A stretch of 11,550 nt of DNA, from positions 1 to 11,550 of the forward strand of contig CABVCF010000067.1 in assembly GCA_902496775.1 (NCBI GenBank). The letters are read 5' to 3'. The stretch comes from an uncultured Collinsella sp. (GTDB lineage: Bacteria; Actinomycetota; Coriobacteriia; Coriobacteriales; Coriobacteriaceae). This document shows positions 1 through 4,414 of the stretch, piece by piece. Under the pieces are notes generated by a model. It searched no databases. It saw only the letters and a program-made list of their open reading frames with translations, and was not told where the DNA came from. The position numbers were made by a program, and so were the translations under genes. How positions within the stretch are numbered: the stretch's first letter is position 1; each line of letters starts with the position of its first letter.

Positions 1-68
1 GCGCCTTCCAGGTTGCCGCCCTTCCGGCTGGCGGTCTGGTCGAGATCGAGGTCGTCGCCGCTCTCTAA
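1..68 (+). CDS. RidA-family (YjgF/YER057c/UK114) protein, C-terminal end only
   Basis: Partial gene cut by the left edge. The frame from base 3 gives 21 codons ending AALPAGGLVEIEVVAAL and a TAA at 66-68. The pattern 'V..LP.G..VEIE..A' is the usual C-terminal strand of RidA enamine/imine deaminases, trimeric cytosolic proteins that hydrolyse reactive 2-aminoacrylate and related imines made by PLP enzymes. Only the tail is visible, so the active-site arginine cannot be checked. The gene is followed by a hairpin at 99-132 and faces the convergent regulator gene. RidA proteins are often found beside amino-acid or purine catabolic genes, but no functional link can be shown here. The family call rests on a short segment and is moderately secure. 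Confidence 0.6.
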   Translation, partial: AFQVAALPAGGLVEIEVVAAL

Positions 69-98
69 GGCGTTGGCAACAACTAAACATGACATGCA

Positions 99-132
99 AA
101 AGGACCCTGCAGTGCGAGCTGCAGGGTCCTTT
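99..132 (+). terminator. Rho-independent-type hairpin after the ridA-like gene
   Basis: A perfect 14-bp stem (99-112 pairs with 119-132, core GGACCCTGCAG) closes a 6-nt loop, TGCGAG. The arms start with an A run and end with CCTTT, which makes the element roughly symmetrical, but the T tract is only three bases. It starts 30 nt after the stop codon, the expected place for a terminator of the upstream gene. Confidence 0.75.
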
Positions 133-164
133 GTCAAGCGATGGGTCACTTGTGGAGCCACCAA

Positions 165-291
165 GGGCAGTCTTTTTGGGACGGGGCTATTTTAGCTACC
201 CCAATATGCAGGATTGCTTTTACTTGCGGCTCATCGAAATCGCGGGCAGAGGGAGGGTAGCTAAAATAGCCCCGTCCCAAAAAGACTGCCC
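165..291. repeat. Long perfect inverted repeat (37-bp arms) between convergent genes
   Basis: Bases 165-201 and 255-291 are exact reverse complements over 37 bp, separated by 53 bp (202-254). Each arm contains a run of five T (or A), the string GGGACGGGGC and the string TATTTTAGCTACCC. The element fills most of the gap between the ridA-like gene and the stop of the regulator (309), so transcription from either side would produce a very stable hairpin. It could be a bidirectional terminator, or a small non-autonomous mobile or REP-like repeat. No transposase, and no target-site duplication that I could recognise, is present. Confidence 0.8.
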
Positions 292-308
292 GCGCTCCAT
301 TTTGCTCG

Positions 309-965
309 CTAGCCCTCCTTGCGGACTTTTTGCAGGTAGCGGTAGACGCTGGGCTCCGAGATGCCCAGCGCGGTGGCGGCGCAGGCCACGGCGCCCCTGA
401 GCATGAATACCCCGTTGCCGTTGAGGTGGCGAATGACGTCCACGCGGTCGCTCTGGCCAAGTGACGCTACATCCAGCCCGCGCGCGCTCAGCAGCTCGGC
501 AATACTGCGGTCGATGAGCTCCTGCGTAGACTCCGAAAGACTTTCGACCTCGATAGACGCGGGCTCCGTGTGCGTCGGCGCCGCGTCGAAGCACGCCATG
601 AGCTGCTGCGCCATGGCGTTGATGGAGCGCACGGTCGAGAGGTCGGTGTTGACGCAGAGCATACCGACAATCTCGTCATTCTCGCGGATAAAGTACGTCG
701 CCGACTCCAACGTCTTGCCACCGGCACCGCGCCCCTCGTAGCCCGTAATAAACGGCAGGTCGCGATACTTAGCGTCGTGCATGATCTTGAGTGCCAGGTC
801 GGTGGCGGGACCGCCGACCTTGCGGCCGCTCACGATGCCGTTGCGAATATCGACGATGGCGTGGTCGGGATCCGAGAAATCGTGCAGCACGATTTCGCTG
901 TTTTTGCCGAGTATCTGCTCCAGGAAATCGACCATCGGCAAAAAGCGACGTACGGTCTCGTTCAC
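309..965 (-). CDS. YheO/DauR-family transcriptional regulator (PAS-like domain plus HTH)
   Basis: A 218-aa cytosolic DNA-binding protein. Residues about 8-117 fit the YheO-like PAS domain (FLEQILGKNSEIVLHD, DIRNGIVSGRKVGGPATD, ESATYFIREN), the presumed ligand sensor. Residues about 150-213 fit the HTH_22-type domain, ending GVFMLRGAVACAATALGISE then PSVYRYLQKVR. Size and order are normal for the family, whose known member DauR controls D-arginine catabolism. Start choice: a TTG two codons upstream touches the Shine-Dalgarno directly, whereas the GTG at 963-965 lies 6 nt from AAAAGGAG (972-979 on the minus strand), so I take the GTG. The gene is divergent from the purine permease across a 351-bp spacer, which suggests that it controls the neighbouring operon, perhaps in response to a purine intermediate; ligand and sign of regulation are not visible. 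Confidence 0.88.
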   Translation of the reverse strand: MNETVRRFLPMVDFLEQILGKNSEIVLHDFSDPDHAIVDIRNGIVSGRKVGGPATDLALKIMHDAKYRDLPFITGYEGRGAGGKTLESATYFIRENDEIVGMLCVNTDLSTVRSINAMAQQLMACFDAAPTHTEPASIEVESLSESTQELIDRSIAELLSARGLDVASLGQSDRVDVIRHLNGNGVFMLRGAVACAATALGISEPSVYRYLQKVRKEG

Positions 966-979
966 GGGCAACTCCTTTT
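963..979 (-). promoter_or_regulatory. Ribosome binding site that decides the regulator start
   Basis: On the minus strand AAAAGGAG (979 to 972) is followed by a 6-nt spacer, TTGCCC, and then GTG (965-963). The in-frame TTG inside that spacer would leave no gap after the Shine-Dalgarno, so the GTG is the better start. Confidence 0.7.
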
Positions 980-1200
980 GGTTCTATCGAAGTGTTCATA
1001 ACAATTTTTTATCATGGTAACACGCTGCTCATCATCTCGTATATCCGCAGGTACATTGCGTAATACAGACGAACGGTAGGAATTTAGCGGTAAACGGTTG
1101 ACCAAAAGAAAAGTAAGATGTTATTTTGACCAGACACTTTCCTGACCTGCGGAAATGCGTTATCTCAGCTGAAGAATAGTCTGATAACAAAAAATTATTA

Positions 1201-1229
1201 TTGAGAATGAGAATCATCTTTAATACGAT
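1201..1229 (+). promoter_or_regulatory. Predicted sigma-70-type promoter of the purine operon
   Basis: TTGAGA (1201-1206; five of six to TTGACA), a 17-bp spacer and TACGAT (1224-1229; four of six to TATAAT). Transcription would begin near 1236 and give a leader of about 80 nt before the permease ATG at 1317. It also argues against the in-frame ATG at 1230, which would lie right after the -10 box. This is a prediction from spacing and consensus only. Confidence 0.5.
1203..1221 (+). promoter_or_regulatory. Fur-box-like sequence within the promoter spacer
   Basis: The 19 bases GAGAATGAGAATCATCTTT match 14 of 19 positions of the classical Fur box GATAATGATAATCATTATC. They fit its 6-6-1-6 hexamer layout: two identical GAGAAT units, C, then ATCTTT. 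The site lies between the proposed -35 and -10 elements, where a bound repressor would block RNA polymerase. The consensus comes from other phyla, so binding by a coriobacterial Fur-family protein is an inference. Confidence 0.4.
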
Positions 1230-1316
1230 ATGCAACGAAGGCACAACCTCAACCCCGCACTGCGTCACAATAGGGCGTTAGATGCGAAAACAACTATTTC
1301 GAGGATTGGTGGTCAA

Positions 1317-2711
1317 ATGACCCAGGAGACGGTTACGAACGGCACTGAAGCCCTGTTCACTCGCGAAGGCATGCCGCCCGTTAAGGAAATGATCCCGTGT
1401 GCCCTTCAGCACGTACTGGCATCGTTTGCCGGCATCATTACACCGGCGGTCATCATGGCCGGCGTCTACGGCTTTAATAGCCAGCAGAGCACCGACATCA
1501 TTCAGGTTGCGCTCATTCTTTCGGCAATCGACACGGCCCTTCAGGCCTTCGCTCCCTTCCGTCGCATTGGCGGCGGCCTGCCCATCGTCATGGGCGTTTC
1601 GTTCGCGTTCCTGCCGGCCCTTCAGGCCATGGGCGCCTCGGGCTTTAGCTTTGGCGCGCTGCTGGGCGGCGAGATCGTTGGCGGTGCCGTTGCGGTCCTC
1701 TTTGGTCTGGCCTACAGCAAGATCAAGTGGCTGTTCCCGCCCGTCGTGACCGGTACGGTCATCTTCTCCATTGGCGTCTCTCTCTATCCCACGGCCGTCA
1801 AATACATGGCCGGTGGCATGGGCACGCCGTTGTGGGGCACCCCGCAGGCATGGTGCGTCGCTCTTATCACCTTCGCCGTCGTCTTCGCGCTCGCCAACTT
1901 TGGCAAGGGCACGCTCAAGCTGGGATCCGTGTTCTTTGGCATGATCGTTGGCATGATCGTTTCGATCCCCTTTGGCATGATCGACTTCTCCAGCGTCGCC
2001 ACCGCTCAGGTCTTCGCTCTTCCCAAGCTCATGCCCTACGCGCTCGAGTTTGATCCCGAGGTCTGCATTACCCTCGCCGTCGTGTTCCCCATGGTCGCCA
2101 TCCAGGTTATCGGCGACGTCTCCGCTGCCTGCCTGGGCTCCATCGACCGTATGCCCACCGAGCGCGAGCTCTCCGGCGCTATTGTGTCCCAGGGCCTCAC
2201 CTCTATGGTCGGCGGCCTGCTGGGCGGTCTTCCCACCAGCGCCCTTGGCCAGAACGTGGGCATCATCTGCTCCAACAAGGTCGTCAACAAGTGGGTCTTT
2301 GTGATCATCGCGGCCGTCTTTGCCATCGCCGGCCTGTTCCCGCAGCTCTCTGCCGTCCTTTCCGCCATCCCGCAGCCCGTCATCGGCGGCGCGACCGTCG
2401 GCGTCTTTGGCACCATCACCATGAACGGTGTGCGCATGTTCACCCGCGAGGGCCTCACGCAGCGCACCACCACCATCGTCGGCACCTCTGTTGTCTTTGG
2501 CCTGGGTATCTGGATGGCCAGCGGTTGCCTTGCCGGCGAGGGCATGCCCACCTGGGTGTCCACCGTCATCGGCTCCAACGCCGTGACCCCCACTGCCATC
2601 ATGGCCATCGTGCTCAACCTGATCCTTCCGCAGACGCCGGTCGTGGCTCAGCACATCGATGCCGCCAAGGATGCCGCTGTGGATCTGGTCCTGCCCGAGA
2701 GCAAGAAGTAA
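1317..2711 (+). CDS. NCS2-family purine (xanthine/uric acid) : cation symporter
   Basis: A 464-aa polytopic inner-membrane permease of the nucleobase:cation symporter-2 family, which imports xanthine, uric acid or uracil with protons or sodium. About a dozen hydrophobic segments span residues 28-440. Family landmarks are ALQHVLASFAG (29-39, TM1), GGGLPIVMGVSF (86-97), IGDVSAACLGS (265-275, TM8) and SALGQNVGIICSNK (308-321, TM10, with the substrate-binding Gln-Asn at 312-313). Two positions deviate from the motifs I remember: Q263 sits where the TM8 glutamate of XanQ/UapA is expected, and N320 where the NxGxxxxT motif has Thr. I chose the ATG at 1317, preceded by GGTGG (1308-1312) and GAGG (1301-1304), because the 29 residues added by the ATG at 1230 are not family-like. 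It is the first gene of the catabolic block, so a purine is the most likely substrate; xanthine versus urate cannot be decided. Confidence 0.88.
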   Translation: MTQETVTNGTEALFTREGMPPVKEMIPCALQHVLASFAGIITPAVIMAGVYGFNSQQSTDIIQVALILSAIDTALQAFAPFRRIGGGLPIVMGVSFAFLPALQAMGASGFSFGALLGGEIVGGAVAVLFGLAYSKIKWLFPPVVTGTVIFSIGVSLYPTAVKYMAGGMGTPLWGTPQAWCVALITFAVVFALANFGKGTLKLGSVFFGMIVGMIVSIPFGMIDFSSVATAQVFALPKLMPYALEFDPEVCITLAVVFPMVAIQVIGDVSAACLGSIDRMPTERELSGAIVSQGLTSMVGGLLGGLPTSALGQNVGIICSNKVVNKWVFVIIAAVFAIAGLFPQLSAVLSAIPQPVIGGATVGVFGTITMNGVRMFTREGLTQRTTTIVGTSVVFGLGIWMASGCLAGEGMPTWVSTVIGSNAVTPTAIMAIVLNLILPQTPVVAQHIDAAKDAAVDLVLPESKK

Positions 2712-2907
2712 CCAATTCGGTGCTATTCGCCGGCGGACGCATCGCCTCGTCCGCCGGCGCCATGCGGCGCCAAGCCGCACTTCAAAGGGCTTGTCCCTTT
2801 GGTGAAGCGTTGACGGGAGAGGGCCCGTTTCCGGTGTAGGCCGGCGCTTCGCACTTCCGCCATGTCAGAGGTGTCAAACCCCGCCTCTGATGTTGAAGGG
2901 AGCATTT
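2712..2907 (+). other. Hairpin-rich spacer between permease and ssnA
   Basis: This 196-bp intercistronic gap holds five inverted repeats in a row: 2728-2739/2748-2759 (12 bp perfect, core GCCGGCGGACG), 2763-2768/2774-2779, 2784-2789/2795-2800 (AAAGGG/CCCTTT), 2813-2817/2824-2828 and 2865-2871/2884-2890 (TCAGAGG/CCTCTGA). None is followed by a T tract, so read-through into ssnA is likely, perhaps attenuated. The last hairpin ends 4 nt before the ssnA Shine-Dalgarno (2895-2902). No good internal promoter was seen. Confidence 0.6.
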
Positions 2908-4263
2908 ATGCTTCTGGTCGCTAACGGTTCCGTCTTTACTCGCAACGCTCAGACTCCGTTCATTCCCAACGGTGCGGTCGCTATTGACGGAGATACGATC
3001 GTCGAAGTGGGCCCCGAGCGCGAGCTCAAGGCCAAGTACCCGAATGCCGAGTACGTCGACGCCCAGGGCAACCTCATCATGCCCGGACTTATCAACTGCC
3101 ACACCCACATCTACTCGGGTCTGGCCCGCGGCCTTGCCATCAAGGGCTGCAACCCCACCAACTTCCTGGAGAATCTTGAGCAGCAGTGGTGGAAGATTGA
3201 CGACAACCTGACGCTCGACGGCACCAAAGCCAGCGCCTATGCCACGATTTTGGACTCCATCCGCGATGGCGTCACCACGATCTTCGATCACCACGCGAGC
3301 TTCTGCGAGATCCCGGGCAGCCTCTTTACCATTAAGGACGCCGCTCAGGAGCTGGGCATGCGTTCGTGCCTGTGCTACGAGGTTTCCGACCGCCGTGGTC
3401 AGGAAAAGTGCGACCAGGCTATTGCCGAGAACGCCGAATTTGCCCAGTGGGCCGCCAAGGAGCGTCGCGATAACGATAACCACATGATCGCCGCCATGTT
3501 TGGCGGACATGCCACCTTTACGCTTTCGGACGAGACCATGGACAAGATGGCCGAGGCCAACAACGGCCTGACCGGCTTCCACATCCACGTGTGCGAGGGC
3601 ATGAACGACGTGTGGGACTCCCGCCTCAACCGCGGCGGCATCAGCCCCGTCGAGCGCCTGCTGCAGCACGACCTGCTCGGTCCCGACACCATGCTCGGCC
3701 ACTGCATCCACGTGACGCCCGCCGAGATGGATATCGTCAAGGAGTCCGGCACCTGGCTGGTTAACAACCCCGAATCCAATATGGGCAACGCCGTGGGCTG
3801 CGCCCCCGTGCTCGAGTTCTTCCGCCGCGGCATCCCCGTGTGCATGGGCACCGACGCCTACACCCACGATATGCTCGAGAGCCTCAAGGTCTTCCTGATC
3901 ATTCAGCGCCACAACGCCGCCATGCCCAACGTGGGCTGGTGCGAGGCCATGACCATGCTGTTCGAGAATAACGCCAAGATGGCCAGCAAGTATTTCGATC
4001 GCAAGCTCGGTGTGCTCGAGGCCGGCGCTGCCGCCGACGTCATCGTCATGGACTACAAGCCCTTTACGCCGCTGAGCGAGGAGAACATCGACGGCCACAT
4101 GCTCTTTGGCATGATGGGCAAAAACTGCCGCACCACCATCATCAACGGCCGCGTCCTGTACAAGGATCGCGAGTTTGTCGGTATCGATGAGGACAAGATC
4201 AACGCGTGGACCATGGCTGAGTCCAAGAAGCTCTGGAGCACGCTCAACGATCGCGCCTACTAA
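2908..4263 (+). CDS. ssnA: Putative aminohydrolase SsnA (amidohydrolase superfamily)
   Basis: A 451-aa cytosolic metal-dependent hydrolase, close in length to E. coli SsnA (about 440). It has the ATZ/TRZ-type amidohydrolase layout: an N-terminal beta-sandwich part (ANGSVFTRN...AVAIDGD), metal site one PGLINCHTHIYSG with H65 and H67, GGHATFTLSDET with H201, FHIHVCEG with H225, H227 and E230, LGHCIHVT with H265 and H268, and the catalytic aspartate D316 in MGTDAYTHDM. The C-terminal strand is AADVIVMDYKPFTP. All expected metal ligands are present. The family belongs to the selenium/molybdenum-hydroxylase neighbourhood with ygfK and xdhD, and ssnA is part of the known anaerobic uric-acid degradation set; the exact reaction (deamination or ring hydrolysis) is not shown by sequence. 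Start: ATG at 2908 with GAAGGGAG 5 nt upstream; the ATG six codons earlier has no ribosome binding site. Confidence 0.92.
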   Translation: MLLVANGSVFTRNAQTPFIPNGAVAIDGDTIVEVGPERELKAKYPNAEYVDAQGNLIMPGLINCHTHIYSGLARGLAIKGCNPTNFLENLEQQWWKIDDNLTLDGTKASAYATILDSIRDGVTTIFDHHASFCEIPGSLFTIKDAAQELGMRSCLCYEVSDRRGQEKCDQAIAENAEFAQWAAKERRDNDNHMIAAMFGGHATFTLSDETMDKMAEANNGLTGFHIHVCEGMNDVWDSRLNRGGISPVERLLQHDLLGPDTMLGHCIHVTPAEMDIVKESGTWLVNNPESNMGNAVGCAPVLEFFRRGIPVCMGTDAYTHDMLESLKVFLIIQRHNAAMPNVGWCEAMTMLFENNAKMASKYFDRKLGVLEAGAAADVIVMDYKPFTPLSEENIDGHMLFGMMGKNCRTTIINGRVLYKDREFVGIDEDKINAWTMAESKKLWSTLNDRAY

Positions 4264-4411
4264 TTACAAGTAGATTCACGCGCGCCGGATGTTTCGCCGC
4301 ATCCGACGCGCGTATAGGCGACCTCCGCGGGGTCGCCGGCGCTGTGCTAGCGCTACACCGTATTTGCGCCCGCCGCGCGGTCTCGCCGGGCGTTACAGAG
4401 AGGAGCTCATT
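4264..4411 (+). other. Hairpin-rich spacer between ssnA and ygfK
   Basis: A 148-bp gap with four successive inverted repeats: 4278-4291/4300-4313 (14 bp with one mismatch, outer ACGCGCG, inner CGGATG), 4317-4323/4331-4337 (GGCGACC/GGTCGCC), 4339-4343/4349-4353 (GCGCT/AGCGC) and 4367-4372/4387-4392 (CGCCCG/CGGGCG). No T tract follows any of them, so these look like transcript-processing or stabilising structures, or decayed repeats, rather than a full terminator. The ygfK ribosome binding site follows directly. The reading frame here is open in phase with ygfK, but its codons give only an Arg-rich non-family extension. Confidence 0.6.
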
Positions 4412-4414
4412 ATG
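4398..4414 (+). promoter_or_regulatory. Strong ribosome binding site fixing the ygfK start
   Basis: GAGAGGAG at 4398-4405 lies 6 nt before the ATG at 4412-4414. The in-frame ATG at 4289 lies inside a hairpin arm, has no Shine-Dalgarno and would add 41 Arg-rich residues with no family match. Confidence 0.8.

Larger units (their letters stand above)
966..1316. promoter_or_regulatory. Divergent control region between regulator and permease operon
   Basis: A 351-bp non-coding spacer, much richer in A and T than its surroundings, as expected for a two-way promoter region. Visible elements: TTGACCA at 1098-1104 and again at 1126-1132 (28 bp apart), with the inverse TGGTCAA at 1310-1316 just before the permease start; CGGTA at 1074-1078 and 1088-1092 with CGGTT at 1095-1099; an 8-bp inverted pair CCGCAGGT (1045-1052) and ACCTGCGG (1146-1153). 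Any of these could be operator sites for the divergent regulator, but none is proven. I found no credible protein in it and no purine-riboswitch core. Confidence 0.6.

Noticed and set aside
1236..1316. Possible purine riboswitch in the permease leader
   Set aside because: The three-way junction core expected of guanine/adenine or related purine riboswitches could not be found, and the leader is short with only weak pairing.
1230..1316. Upstream ATG extending the permease by 29 residues
   Set aside because: It immediately follows the predicted -10 box, lacks a Shine-Dalgarno and gives a polar stretch not seen in NCS2 proteins; the ATG at 1317 fits better.
2809..2837. TTGACG-like -35 in the permease-ssnA spacer as an internal promoter
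   Set aside because: No acceptable -10 hexamer is present at 16-18 bp, and the surrounding DNA is GC-rich and hairpin-forming.
4278..4313. Resemblance of the GCCGGATG...CGCATCCG hairpin to enterobacterial REP sequences
   Set aside because: The match is limited to a short GC-rich core and the host is not enterobacterial; chance or convergence is more likely.
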